From positions 62,001 through 126,000 of the forward strand of contig NZ_FNPH01000009.1 of the NCBI RefSeq assembly GCF_900107255.1: 64,000 nt of DNA. The letters run 5' to 3'. This stretch comes from Micromonospora pattaloongensis (GTDB taxonomy: Bacteria; Actinomycetota; Actinomycetes; Mycobacteriales; Micromonosporaceae). The notes beneath the pieces were generated by a model, which had not been told where the DNA came from, did not search any database, and was given only the letters and a program-made list of their open reading frames with translations. The position numbers and the translations under genes were made by a program. This document shows positions 49,867 through 58,602 of this stretch, one piece after another (within the stretch, counting starts at the first letter, position 1; every line of letters begins with the position of its first letter).

Positions 49867-50658
49867 ATGCGAAGACGCATCACACTCCCGGTGCTCTCCG
49901 GCGCCGCCGTCCTGACCACCCTCGCGGTCGCCGCTCCCGCACTGGGCCACGGCTACGTCTCCTCGCCCCCGAGCCGGCAGGCCAACTGCGCGCAGGGCCG
50001 GGTCGCGAACTGCGGCGCCATCCAGTACGAGCCGCAGAGCGTCGAGGGGGTGAAGGGCTTCCCGAGCGGCGGCCCCGCCGACGGCAGCATCTGCGCCGGC
50101 GGCCTCAGCCGGTTCGCTGAGCTGAATCGCACCAGCGGCTGGCCGGCCACGTCGATCGGTGCCGGATCCCGCAGCTTCAGCTGGGTGCTGACCGCCCGGC
50201 ACGCCACCACCAAGTGGGACTACTACATCACCAACAACGGGCCGAACGTGGCCCGCAGCAACCTCACCCGGATCGCGTCGTTCAACGACGCCGGCCGGCA
50301 GCCGCCGCCGACCGTCACCCACACCGTCAACGTGCCGTCGCGCTCCGGCCGTCAGGTGATCCTCGCGGTCTGGGACATCGCCGACACCGGCAACGCGTTC
50401 TACTCCTGCATCGACGTCGACTTCGGCGGCGGCGGGGGCAGCAACCCGCCGCCGAACCCCGGCCCGACGAACCCGCCGCCGAACCCCGGTCCGACGAACC
50501 CGCCGCAGCAGCCCGGCGGCACCTGGAGCGTCGGCACCGCCTACCAGGTCGGCAACACCGTGACCTACGGCGGCGCGAGCTACCGGTGCCGGCAGGCGCA
50601 CACCGCCATCGCCGGCTGGGAGCCGCCGAACGTCCCCGCCCTCTGGGAACGGATCTGA
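49867..50658 (+). CDS. Chitin-type lytic polysaccharide monooxygenase (AA10) with CBM5/12
   Basis: 263 residues. The signal peptide ends ...APALG, freeing His28 as first mature residue (HGYVSSPPSRQ). With His112 in TARHATTKW it forms the copper histidine brace; NAFYSCIDVDF near 178 gives the axial Phe of AA10. A Pro/Asn/Gly linker with repeated NPPPNPGPT joins a ~45-residue CBM5/12 (WSVGTAYQVGNTVTYGGASY, WEPP). It cleaves crystalline chitin or cellulose oxidatively; CBM5/12 favours chitin. The ATG follows AAAAGGAG, and a hairpin follows the stop. Confidence 0.93.
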   Translation: MRRRITLPVLSGAAVLTTLAVAAPALGHGYVSSPPSRQANCAQGRVANCGAIQYEPQSVEGVKGFPSGGPADGSICAGGLSRFAELNRTSGWPATSIGAGSRSFSWVLTARHATTKWDYYITNNGPNVARSNLTRIASFNDAGRQPPPTVTHTVNVPSRSGRQVILAVWDIADTGNAFYSCIDVDFGGGGGSNPPPNPGPTNPPPNPGPTNPPQQPGGTWSVGTAYQVGNTVTYGGASYRCRQAHTAIAGWEPPNVPALWERI

Positions 50659-50664
50659 CGCGGT

Positions 50665-50698
50665 CGCGGACCCGTGCCCGCCCGGGCACGGGTCCGCG
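50665..50698 (+). terminator. Hairpin terminator after the LPMO gene
   Basis: CGCGGACCCGTGCCCG (50665-50680) is followed after two bases by its perfect complement (50683-50698), so about 15 pairs can form with a 4-nt loop, 7 nt after the stop codon. Confidence 0.72.
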
Positions 50699-50731
50699 TC
50701 GGCCCGCCCACGGTCACCGGGAGGAGCACGG

Positions 50732-51316
50732 ATGAGACCGTCCACGATCGTGGTTGCGGTCGCGGCCCTGACGTTGCTCGCCGGGTGCGCGACCGGCGCA
50801 CCCGCGTCCGCGCCGGACCGGACGCCCGGCGCGGCGCCGACCGCGTCGCCGTCAGGGGCGGCGTTCAACGCCACGGACGTGATGTTCGCGCAGATGATGA
50901 TCGCGCACGAGGCGCGGGGGCGGGAGCTGGTGCGGCTGGCCCAGAGCGGTCCGGTGCGCCCCGCGGTGCGGACGCTGGCCGCCGCGATCGAGGTCACCGA
51001 GGCCGCCGAGACCGAGACCATGACCGGGTGGCTGCGCGCCTGGGGCCAGCCGCTGACCGCCGACCCGGACGCGCACGCGGCGCACGGCGGCCTGCACGGC
51101 ACGTCCGACGCGCAGGTGGCCGCGCTGCGGGGCGCGCCGGACGCCGAGTTCGAGCGCGACTTTCTGAACCTGATGATCGCCCACCAGCACACCGCGGTCG
51201 AGTACGCCCGGATGGCGACCGCCGCCGGCGTCAACCCGGACGCCGCCGCGCTGGCCCGCCGGGTCGACCAGTCGCGCTCGGCGCAGGTCACCCAGATGCT
51301 CGGTCTTCTCCGTTAG
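50732..51316 (+). CDS. DUF305 ferritin-like lipoprotein
   Basis: 194 residues. The signal ends in TLLAGC (Cys19, lipid anchor). After a Pro/Ala/Ser linker come two DUF305 halves with the repeated MMIAHEARGRELVRLA and LNLMIAHQHTAVEYARMA motifs (M-I-x-H) and a His-rich turn (AHAAHGGLHGTS). The helical bundle is related to ferritin-like proteins and is often linked to copper or other metal handling at the cell surface. The ATG follows GGGAGGAG. Not obviously linked to its neighbours. Confidence 0.88.
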   Translation: MRPSTIVVAVAALTLLAGCATGAPASAPDRTPGAAPTASPSGAAFNATDVMFAQMMIAHEARGRELVRLAQSGPVRPAVRTLAAAIEVTEAAETETMTGWLRAWGQPLTADPDAHAAHGGLHGTSDAQVAALRGAPDAEFERDFLNLMIAHQHTAVEYARMATAAGVNPDAAALARRVDQSRSAQVTQMLGLLR

Positions 51317-51466
51317 CCCGGCCGCGGACCCCCCTCTTCAGCCCGACCGCCCTCCTCCCGGAGTACCCCCGATCCGCGCCGCCGCCCCGATTCCGGCCCG
51401 CGTTTTGCCGTGATCGGGGCGGGTAGTCCGCCCAGCGATCCCACCGCTGGATAGAGAGGGGGGCGC

Positions 51467-52321
51467 ATGGCCCTCGGAGGCAGCGGTAGCGAGCGGGGAC
51501 CGGGGCGGGTGGTGGCGATCGGGGGCGCGGAGCGCTCCCGCGCCGGCGGTGACGCCATCCTGCGACGCTTCGTCGAACTGAGTGGGGGCGCCGCCGGCCG
51601 GGTCGTCGTGGTGGCCACCGCCAGCAGCGAGCCGGACGTGGTGGAGGCGAACTATCTGGGGCTGCTCACCGCAATGGGCGCCGGCCAGGTGCGCGCGCTG
51701 CGGTTGGAGACCCGCGACCAGGCCAACGCCGACGACGCGGTGCAGGCGCTGATCGAGGCGACCGGGGTCTTCTTCACCGGTGGCGACCAGGCGCGGGTGG
51801 CGGAGATGCTGCGCGGCACCCGCGTCGACTCCGTGCTGCACACCCGGCTCGGCACCGGCGAGCTCACCCTCGCCGGCACCAGCGCCGGCGCCGCGATGAT
51901 GTCCGGCACGATGATCATCGACGGTGGCCGGGAGGGCGGCATCGCCGCGCGCTCCGTACGGATCGCCGCCGGGCTGCAGTTCCTGCCGGGGGTCCTGATC
52001 GACATGCACTTCGCCGAGCGGGGCCGGCTCGACCGGCTGCTCAGCGCCGTCGCCCTCTACCCGCACGCACTGGGGCTCGGCATCGACGAGGACACCGCGA
52101 TCGTGGCGGAGGGCAGCCGGTTCGAGGTGATCGGCACCGGTGGGGTCACGGTGATCGACGGCGGGTGCGCCACCACGATCAGGACCGCGGAGTACGACGG
52201 GAAGCCACCGGCGATGCTCGGGGTCTGCCTGCACGTCATGCCCGCGGGCTACAGCTTCGACCTCGACGGTCGACGCCCGTTGGTCGCCACCTCCCCCGGC
52301 AAACATCGCGAGGTGATGTGA
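51467..52321 (+). CDS. cphB: Cyanophycinase
   Basis: 284 residues of the peptidase S51 family. The nucleophile Ser is in LAGTSAGAAMMSGTM; VVAIGGAERSRAGGDAIL opens the fold, FFTGGDQARVAEML and DMHFAERGRLDRLLSAV are family motifs, and LGLGIDEDTAIVAEG closes the active-site region. It hydrolyses cyanophycin to beta-Asp-Arg dipeptides. Its stop overlaps the start of cphA by one base (TGATG), so storage and mobilisation enzymes are made from one message. A GAGAGGGGGG ribosome site precedes the ATG. Confidence 0.92.
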   Translation: MALGGSGSERGPGRVVAIGGAERSRAGGDAILRRFVELSGGAAGRVVVVATASSEPDVVEANYLGLLTAMGAGQVRALRLETRDQANADDAVQALIEATGVFFTGGDQARVAEMLRGTRVDSVLHTRLGTGELTLAGTSAGAAMMSGTMIIDGGREGGIAARSVRIAAGLQFLPGVLIDMHFAERGRLDRLLSAVALYPHALGLGIDEDTAIVAEGSRFEVIGTGGVTVIDGGCATTIRTAEYDGKPPAMLGVCLHVMPAGYSFDLDGRRPLVATSPGKHREVM

Positions 52322-54990
52322 TGGAGGTCCTGGGCATCCGTCGGCTGCGCGGGCCGAACGCGTACCTTGAGCGGCCGGTCACAGTGGCCCGGCTCCAGCT
52401 CGGCGCGCTCGCCGGGCGGGAAACCTGCGACTTCGCCGGCTTCACCGACCGGCTGTTGCAATGCCTGCCGGGGCTCGCCGAGCACCACTGCGCGGCCGGC
52501 GCGCCGGGCGGGCTGGTGCGGCGACTGCGCGAGGGGACGTACTTCGGGCACACCGCGGAGCACGTCACGATCGAGCTGTCCCATCTCGTCGGCCGCGACG
52601 TCCACTTCGGGCGCACCACCTCCGCCGGGGAGCCGGGACTCTACGACGTCATCATCGAGTGCCCCGCGCACGAACCGTGCGACTCGTCCATCCCGGACGA
52701 GCTGCTGGCGCTCGCGGTCGAGCTGGTCCGCGACGTCCTGGCGGGCCGGCCGCCCCGCCACGAACCGGCACTGTCCGCGCTACGCGAGCGGGTGGAGAGC
52801 GAGGCGCCGGGCCCGAGCACCGACTCGATCATCGCGGCGGCCCGCCGGCGGGGCATCCCGGTGGAGCGGGTCGGCGGGCTCAGCCTGCTGCGGTTGGGGC
52901 ACGGGCGCCGACGACGGCTCACCTGGGCGGCGATGACCGATCAGACGCCGGCGATCGGGGTGGACCTCGCCGGCGACAAGGAACTGACACGGCGGCTGCT
53001 GGACCAGGCGGGGGTGCCGGTGCCCGCCGGCGGCGCGGCCGACACGGTCGAGGGGGCGCTGGCGCTCTTCGCGGAGATCGGCGCTCCGGTGGTGTTGAAA
53101 CCCCGCGACGGCCGGCAGGGCCGGAACGTCCACGTCGGGCTCTCCGACGAGGCCGCGGTGCGGGCGGCGTTCGACGTCACCGGCGGCGCGGTGGTGGTGG
53201 AGCGGCAGCTCGGCGGGCGGGACTACCGCGTCCTGGTGGTCGGCGACGAGGTCGTCGCGGCGGCCGAGCAGACCCCGGCGCACGTCGTCGGCGACGGAAC
53301 GAGCACCGTTGCCGCCCTCGTCGACGCCGCCAACACCGATCCGCGGCGCGGCGCGGGACACTCCCGGTTCCTCAGCCGGCTGCGGCTGGACGACACGGCC
53401 GGTGCGCTCCTGGCCGCGCAGGACCTGCACCCCGGCGCCGTCCCGCGGCCCGGCCGGGTGGTCTGGCTGCGCCACAGCGGCAACCTCTCCACCGGGGGCA
53501 CCAGCCGCGACGTCACCGACCAGGTGCACCCCGACGTCGCCCGGATGTGCCGCCGCGCCGCCCGCATCATCGGCCTCGACATCGCCGGCATCGACCTGCG
53601 ACTGCCGGACATCGCCGCTCCGGTCCCGCCCGCCGGCGCGCGGGACACCGACGGCGGGGTGATCGAGGTGAACGCGGTGCCCGGCCTGCGGATGCACCTC
53701 GCGCCCTGCGCGGGACCGGCGCGTGACGTGGGCGCGGCGATCGTGGACGCGCTCTTCCCGGACGGCGGCGACGGGCGGATCCCGACGGCTGCGATCACCG
53801 GCACCAACGGCAAGACCACCACGACGCGCCTCACCGCCCACCTGATGTCCGAACCCGGCCGCTGCGTCGGCATGACCACCACCGACGGGGTCTACCTCGA
53901 CGGCCGGCTGGTCCAGCACGCGGACGCGACCGGGCCCCGCTCGGCGCAGATCGTGCTCGGCGACCCGGCGGTGGACGTGGCGGTGCTGGAGACCGCGCGT
54001 GGCGGCATCGTCCGCGGCGGGCTGGGGTACGACCTGAGCGACGTCGGGGTGATCACGAACATCACCGCCGACCACCTGGGTCAGGACGGGCTGGACACCG
54101 TCGAGGACGTGGTGCACGTCAAGGCGCTGGTCGCGGAGCGGGTGCGCGACGGCGGGACGCTGGTGCTCAACGCCGACGACCCGCTGGTACGCGGGCTGGT
54201 GCAGCGGCCACGGACCGGGGCGGCGCGCAAGCGGCTCGTGTGGTTCAGCACTCTGCCCGACAACCCGCTCGTGCGGGGGCATCTCGCGGCCGGTGGAACG
54301 GCGTACCTGCTGCGCGACGGGTGGCTGGTCGAGGCGAACGGGCGCGATCGCACCCCGCTGCTGCCCGCCGCCGAGCTGCCCGGCAGCTTCGACGGGCGCG
54401 TCACGTACATGGTGGAGAACGCCCTCGCGGCGGCCGCCGCCGCCCGGGCGCTCGGCGTCTCCCCCGACGCGGTCGCGCACCGCCTCGCGACCTTCGAGCC
54501 GGTGCGCGCCAACCCCGGCCGCGGCATGCTGTGGCGGCTGGGCGAGGTGAACGTGTTCGTCGACTACGCCCACAATCCGGGGGCGATCGCGGCGGTGACC
54601 CGCAGCCTGCACGAGCTGTGGGGCCCCGACCGGTGTGTGGCGATCGTGACCCTGCCCGGCGACCGCCGCGACGACCTGCTCGCCCAGTCCGCGCGGATCC
54701 TCGCCGACGGCTTCACCCGCGTGGTCGTGTACGAGGACACCGACCTGCGGGGTCGCGTCTCCGGCGAGATGCCGGCGCTGCTCTGCCGCGAGCTCATCGC
54801 CCGCCGCCCGGAGCTGCGCTGCGAGCAGACCACCGACGCGTCGACGGCGTTGCGCCAGGGGTTGAAGCTGGCCGCGCCGGGGGAGGTCGTGCTGCTGCTG
54901 TACGAGAAGCTCTCCGACGTGGTCCCGCTGCTGGAGGAGGCGGGCGCGACGCCGACGGGGCGTCCACTGACGCTGGCGGTGCGGCGGTGA
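52321..54990 (+). CDS. cphA: Cyanophycin synthetase
   Basis: 889 residues, normal for CphA. The N-terminal domain (RRLRGPNAYLERPVTVARL, HTAEHVTIELSHLVGRDV) is followed by an ATP-grasp domain (about 210-485: VDLAGDKELTRRLLDQAGVP, VVLKPRDGRQGRNV, VIEVNAVPGLRMHL) and a Mur-ligase-like domain with P-loop GTNGKTTTTRL near 494, VLETARGGIVRGGL and VFVDYAHNPGAI. It builds multi-L-arginyl-poly-L-aspartate without a ribosome, the ATP-grasp and Mur-like domains adding Asp and Arg. Its end overlaps the following small gene (GTGA). Confidence 0.93.
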   Translation: MEVLGIRRLRGPNAYLERPVTVARLQLGALAGRETCDFAGFTDRLLQCLPGLAEHHCAAGAPGGLVRRLREGTYFGHTAEHVTIELSHLVGRDVHFGRTTSAGEPGLYDVIIECPAHEPCDSSIPDELLALAVELVRDVLAGRPPRHEPALSALRERVESEAPGPSTDSIIAAARRRGIPVERVGGLSLLRLGHGRRRRLTWAAMTDQTPAIGVDLAGDKELTRRLLDQAGVPVPAGGAADTVEGALALFAEIGAPVVLKPRDGRQGRNVHVGLSDEAAVRAAFDVTGGAVVVERQLGGRDYRVLVVGDEVVAAAEQTPAHVVGDGTSTVAALVDAANTDPRRGAGHSRFLSRLRLDDTAGALLAAQDLHPGAVPRPGRVVWLRHSGNLSTGGTSRDVTDQVHPDVARMCRRAARIIGLDIAGIDLRLPDIAAPVPPAGARDTDGGVIEVNAVPGLRMHLAPCAGPARDVGAAIVDALFPDGGDGRIPTAAITGTNGKTTTTRLTAHLMSEPGRCVGMTTTDGVYLDGRLVQHADATGPRSAQIVLGDPAVDVAVLETARGGIVRGGLGYDLSDVGVITNITADHLGQDGLDTVEDVVHVKALVAERVRDGGTLVLNADDPLVRGLVQRPRTGAARKRLVWFSTLPDNPLVRGHLAAGGTAYLLRDGWLVEANGRDRTPLLPAAELPGSFDGRVTYMVENALAAAAAARALGVSPDAVAHRLATFEPVRANPGRGMLWRLGEVNVFVDYAHNPGAIAAVTRSLHELWGPDRCVAIVTLPGDRRDDLLAQSARILADGFTRVVVYEDTDLRGRVSGEMPALLCRELIARRPELRCEQTTDASTALRQGLKLAAPGEVVLLLYEKLSDVVPLLEEAGATPTGRPLTLAVRR

Positions 54991-55286
54991 CCGGACCACG
55001 TCGCGGCGGCCACGCGGTCGCGGCGTCGACGCAGTGGATCGACGACGCGGGCGTACGGCAGCCGGGCGGCGAGGTGCACGCCTGGCGGCCGGGGCAGAAC
55101 CAGACGGTGTGCGGGCTGGCGTTGAGCCGATCGTCGCTGCGCCGCTTCCCGCACGTGCCCTTCGACTTCACCGCCACCGACGTGGTCGGCGCCGGCGACG
55201 ACATCGGCTGGATCTGCCCGCGCTGCACCGCCGCGACCGGGGGCCGGCGCGGCCGGGGCTGGACCCGCACCGCGCCCCGCCCCTGA
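54987..55286 (+). CDS. Small Cys-containing protein coupled to cphA
   Basis: 99 residues beginning at a GTG that overlaps the cphA stop. WRPGQNQTVCGLALSRSSLRRFP, PFDFTATDVVGAGDDIGW and ICPRCTAATGG give a single VCG and a Cys-x-x-Cys pair, together able to bind a metal. I recognise the motif order as an uncharacterised actinobacterial family, but know no function. The coupling may reflect a role in cyanophycin metabolism or be only a compact-genome effect. It is convergent with the next gene (14 bp between stops). Confidence 0.65.
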   Translation: MTGPRRGGHAVAASTQWIDDAGVRQPGGEVHAWRPGQNQTVCGLALSRSSLRRFPHVPFDFTATDVVGAGDDIGWICPRCTAATGGRRGRGWTRTAPRP

Positions 55287-55300
55287 TCCGACGCCGGGCC

Positions 55301-55549
55301 TCAGCGCTCGGCCTCCTCCAACGGGGAGGCGACGCGGGCGGCCGGGTCCTCCACGCCCGGCTCGCCGCCGCCGGGGGCCACCATGCCGTCGTAGTTGTAG
55401 ACCGTGCGCTGGTCGCGCTGCTGCGTGGTGCGGATGTACCGGTGGATCATCCCGTCGATCTTCAGCTCCAGGAGCGCGGTGCCACCGGCGCTCACGGAGT
55501 CCTGATCACGCGGGCCGCCCACCAGGATCGCGTCTGCGTCGTTCGTCAT
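55301..55549 (-). CDS. DUF5988-like small protein
   Basis: 82 residues: DADAILVGGPRDQDSVSAGG, then LLELKIDGMIHRYIRTTQQR and TVYNYDGMVAP. The AIL-GGP start and the HRY-T block resemble DUF5988, small actinobacterial proteins often near regulators of secondary metabolism; function unknown. The ATG at 55549 begins the conserved part; a TTG/ATG extension of 11 residues has no support. Confidence 0.6.
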   Translation of the reverse strand: MTNDADAILVGGPRDQDSVSAGGTALLELKIDGMIHRYIRTTQQRDQRTVYNYDGMVAPGGGEPGVEDPAARVASPLEEAER

Positions 55550-55749
55550 GATCGCGCGATACCCGTGCCCGCTCCGACGCAAACGCGCCGCCGATCAGCT
55601 CCGCGAGTACGCCGTTGTCGGTGAGTGCGGCGGGTACCTCCCGGCCGAAAGCTCCGAACTGGACGATGCCGGCGACGGCTTCCGCGCACAGCACAGGAAC
55701 AGAGGACCGTGGTCCGGCGGTCGCGCGCGGGACGCGGTAGGTTTGGGTC

Positions 55750-56124
55750 GTGCCGAGCCCCGCGTTTGTCCGTCCGTTGTGGTGGGCGGCGCTGCGCTCG
55801 ATGAGACTGCTCCGCTCATTGCGGGTGTGGACCGGCGTCGCGATGACCGCCATGGCGCTGGCGCTCGGCCCGGGGGTCGCGGACCCGGCCTCCCATCCGG
55901 CGCCGCCGCCGGCCACCGCGGTCGTCGCGGCCCACGCCGACCGGCCGGCGCACGCGCGACCGCACGCCGCCGCCGATCACGTCGACGACCGCCACCCCAC
56001 GCCGGCGACGCGCCCGCCGCTCGCGGAGAGCGCGGACGTGCGCGGCCGGGACACCGCGGACCGGCACGCGCACGGCGACGCGCATCCCGCGCCGCTCGGC
56101 CAGCGGGCCCCGCCCCGCCGCTGA
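55750..56124 (+). CDS. Small His-rich exported or membrane protein, hypothetical
   Basis: 124 residues. An N-terminal amphipathic/hydrophobic segment (LRSLRVWTGVAMTAMALALG, about 22-41) could be a signal or anchor; the remainder is disordered and rich in His, Ala, Pro and Asp, with about ten histidines. A TAGGTT box (55738-55743) ends 6 nt before the GTG, the leaderless pattern seen for other genes here, which is the main evidence for this gene. The 200 bp before it (55550-55749) show no convincing gene. Metal binding is possible but unproven. Confidence 0.5.
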   Translation: MPSPAFVRPLWWAALRSMRLLRSLRVWTGVAMTAMALALGPGVADPASHPAPPPATAVVAAHADRPAHARPHAAADHVDDRHPTPATRPPLAESADVRGRDTADRHAHGDAHPAPLGQRAPPRR

Positions 56125-56288
56125 TCGCCCGAGCGCCGTCTCGACGGCCGGCTCATTTCTTTCGCCTTCTGCACCGCGCGCTCCCGCGAACCCGTGCCGG
56201 GTATCCACCACTGACGCCGCAGAAGATCATGCGGCTTCCCGAGCGCTGGCTGATCACGTCCGCATCGTTCGCTGTGAGGTGTCCCCCC

Positions 56289-57098
56289 ATGGAAACCCCT
56301 CTCTCCGCCCTTCTGCTCGATGTTCCGCAGGCGACCGTGATCTGGTTGGTCCTGTTGGCCGCCGCGGCGCTCGCCGTCGGCGGGTTGGTCGCGTTCCCGG
56401 TCCGGACCCGGCGCGGCGTCGCCGGTCGGATCCGGCGGGCGGCGCTGTCCCCGGATCCGCGGCTCGCCGCCGAAGCCGACGAGCTGACCCGCTACGCCGA
56501 GGAGGTGTCGGTCGCGTCCGAACGGGCGGCGACGACGGCACACCGCCGCCGGCAGGAGTGGCTGGCGACGCAGGAGGCGGCGGAGTCGGCGTGGCAGGCG
56601 TACGACGCCGCGGAGGCGGGGGTCCGCCGGCTCACCGCCGCGGCGGCCCTGCCGCTCCCGCGCACCCCGCGGACCCCCGCCGAGTACGCCGACCGGGAGC
56701 AGTACCTGCACCGTGCGGCGCTGCGCGCGTACCGGCGCAAGCAGTTGTCCGTCGGGCAGCTCATCGCGGCGCTGGCGCACGACGACGGGTGGGACCCGCG
56801 GCGGCATCCGGTGGCACAGGAGCTGGCGCTGGCCCGGATCGTGCGCGACGGGCTGCGGGCGCGGCAGCGCGCCGCGGCCGAGCGGGAACGGGCGGCGTGG
56901 CGGGACGCCGACATCGCGGCCGCCGCCGCGCGGAGCCTGCGGGACGAGGCGCTGGCCGCCGCGGCACGCGCCCGCGCGGCGCGACAGCAGCTGACGACGC
57001 CCCCCGCGCTGCGCCGACCGGCCGCCCGGCCCGCGCGGCCACGCACCGCGACGACCGCGCTGCGCCCGCACGGCCGGCCCGAGACCCGCCTCGTCTAG
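56289..57098 (+). CDS. Membrane-anchored coiled-coil protein, hypothetical
   Basis: 269 residues. One N-terminal transmembrane helix (VIWLVLLAAAALAVGGLVAF, about 14-34) is followed by a long Ala/Arg/Glu-rich helical region (60-235) with heptad character (EADELTRYAEEVSVASERAA, LRARQRAAAERERAAWRDAD) and a Pro/Arg-rich tail. Not recognised; the architecture suggests a structural or scaffold role on the inner face. GTGAGG lies a little upstream of the ATG at 56289. Confidence 0.65.
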   Translation: METPLSALLLDVPQATVIWLVLLAAAALAVGGLVAFPVRTRRGVAGRIRRAALSPDPRLAAEADELTRYAEEVSVASERAATTAHRRRQEWLATQEAAESAWQAYDAAEAGVRRLTAAAALPLPRTPRTPAEYADREQYLHRAALRAYRRKQLSVGQLIAALAHDDGWDPRRHPVAQELALARIVRDGLRARQRAAAERERAAWRDADIAAAAARSLRDEALAAAARARAARQQLTTPPALRRPAARPARPRTATTALRPHGRPETRLV

Positions 57099-57273
57099 CC
57101 TCGCCGGGACGGGCCTGCCGGTCGGCGCGGTGCTCGCCGCGCCGGACGTGCCGGACGTGCTCGCCGCGGTCGACCGGTCGACCGGGCGGGGCGGGACCGG
57201 ACGACCGGGTCGCAGCCGGAGCCGGCAGCAGCCGGCGTGTGGGCGTGACACACTTCCGCCCAGGGGGTGGGCG

Positions 57274-57792
57274 ATGCCCGACGCGCTGCACTACCGTCGT
57301 CTGACGACGGACGATGCGGTCGCGGCGGCCGGAACGCTGGAACCGGTGACCGCCGCGGCGTACCCGGGGCCGCCGTCGGAGACAGGCCCCGACGCCGGCG
57401 GGTTCACGGCGCGGCTGCGGGCCGACGCGACGCGTCCCGGCTTCGCGATGGTGGTGGCGTACGACGGCACCGAGCCGATCGGCTTCGCCTACGGGCATAC
57501 GATGCCGGCCGGTCAGTGGTGGCCCGACACCGACCGGCCGGCGCCGCCGGAGATGGCCGAGTCCGACGCGTTCGCGGTGATCCGTTGGGCGGTGCTGCCG
57601 CGGCGGCGGGGCCGGGGAATCGGGCAGCGGCTCCTCGACGATCTGCTCGGCGGCCGCCCCGAACAGCTCGGGATCGTCGCCGTCGACCCGGCCGCCCCGG
57701 CCCGCGAGATTTTCGCGGGGCTGGGCTGGCGGCGCGTCGGCTCGACGCCGACCGCGGACATCATGGTCGCGCTGATCAACTGCGCCCGCTGA
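57274..57792 (+). CDS. GNAT-family N-acetyltransferase
   Basis: 172 residues. The acetyl-CoA-binding motif A is VIRWAVLPRRRGRGIGQRLLDDLL (Arg/Gly-x-x-Gly-x-Gly), with an IGFAYGHTMP strand before it and a LGWRRVGSTPTADIMVAL end. It transfers an acetyl group to an amine of unknown nature. The ATG at 57274 has an AGGGGGTGG site upstream; an in-frame start at 57130 adds unlike residues. Confidence 0.82.
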   Translation: MPDALHYRRLTTDDAVAAAGTLEPVTAAAYPGPPSETGPDAGGFTARLRADATRPGFAMVVAYDGTEPIGFAYGHTMPAGQWWPDTDRPAPPEMAESDAFAVIRWAVLPRRRGRGIGQRLLDDLLGGRPEQLGIVAVDPAAPAREIFAGLGWRRVGSTPTADIMVALINCAR

Positions 57793-57983
57793 CGGTGCAC
57801 GGCCTGCCGGCCGCGCCGCAGGCGGTAGGTGCAGCGACTGTTTGGACACAATGAACACCGCACAGCAGGGTCCACTATGGTTCGACCGACCATGCTGGCC
57901 GGTGCGGCGCTGTGGTACCAGTGGACGCCCGCCCTCGACCCCACGTCCGCGATAGAGGCAGTCGATCGAAAGGAGCTCGGAAC

Positions 57984-58559
57984 GTGTCACTCGAGGTGGG
58001 CGTGTTTGTGGCAGCCCTGACTCTGATAGTTCTGGCAGGCGCAGCCGTCGGTTTGTGGCTCGGCAAAAAGGCGACGGTCACGCCGCTGGTTGCCGCCGGT
58101 CTAGTAGCCACCACGGTGGTCGTTGTGCTGTTGGCGATCGGCCTGGTGAAGGGAAATGTGCAGCCGGCTGCTGCGGCGGCGGCAAGTTGGCTCGTCATCA
58201 TGTCGGCGATCGCAGCAGACGCATCCCGCGTAGGGCGTAGGAAGGCCGCGATCGGCGGAGGCCTGGGTGGTCTTCTCGCCGTGCAGGCAGCGCTCATCAC
58301 CTTCGTCGTCACCCGGTTCAGCGCCCAGGACGCGCCTCGCGAATACGTTCTGCTGTGGCTACCAGCAGCCCTGACAGGTGCTGTCAAGGATCTCGGCGAA
58401 CCGGTAGGCGCGGCGGACGAGCCCCTGTGGCTGCGCATCTCGCAGGAAGCGGGACCGATGCTCTGGCTGCTCAGTTTCGCCACAGCCGTCATCGTGGCGT
58501 GTGTCGTCCAACCGATGCGGCAGCCGTCCGCCGAGCCTGCGGGCGAGGCGGTCAGCTAG
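57984..58559 (+). CDS. Four-helix membrane protein of lower GC, hypothetical
   Basis: 191 residues with four to five hydrophobic helices: VFVAALTLIVLAGAAVGLWLG, VAAGLVATTVVVVLLAIGLV, AAASWLVIMSAIAADA and a C-terminal LWLLSFATAVIVACVV. No family recognised. The GTG at 57984 follows AAAGGAG by 8 nt. Codons such as ATA, GTA, CTA, TTG and AAA are commoner than in the genes around it, so the gene may have been acquired. An AT-rich palindrome follows 43 bp after its stop. Confidence 0.65.
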   Translation: MSLEVGVFVAALTLIVLAGAAVGLWLGKKATVTPLVAAGLVATTVVVVLLAIGLVKGNVQPAAAAAASWLVIMSAIAADASRVGRRKAAIGGGLGGLLAVQAALITFVVTRFSAQDAPREYVLLWLPAALTGAVKDLGEPVGAADEPLWLRISQEAGPMLWLLSFATAVIVACVVQPMRQPSAEPAGEAVS

Positions 58560-58602
58560 TACGGTCGGCTCGCTGGCGGTCGAGAGGATCCCGCAGGTTG
58601 CG

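Noticed and set aside
49858-50700. Repetitive NPPPNPGPT coding sequence as a possible tandem-repeat element
   Set aside because: It is the Pro-rich linker of the LPMO joining catalytic and chitin-binding domains.
55506-55694. Possible 62-residue minus-strand gene (starting VLCAEAVAGIVQFGAFG) upstream of the DUF5988-like gene
   Set aside because: The first 45 codons look fairly coding-like, but there is no ribosome binding site or promoter, and the frame runs 44 bp into the DUF5988-like gene with poor codon use there.
57099-57273. Repeated CGCCGGACGTGCC and GGTCGACCGGTCGACCGG stretches before the GNAT gene
   Set aside because: Short GC-rich repetition without complementarity to a promoter or a known site; nothing functional could be argued.
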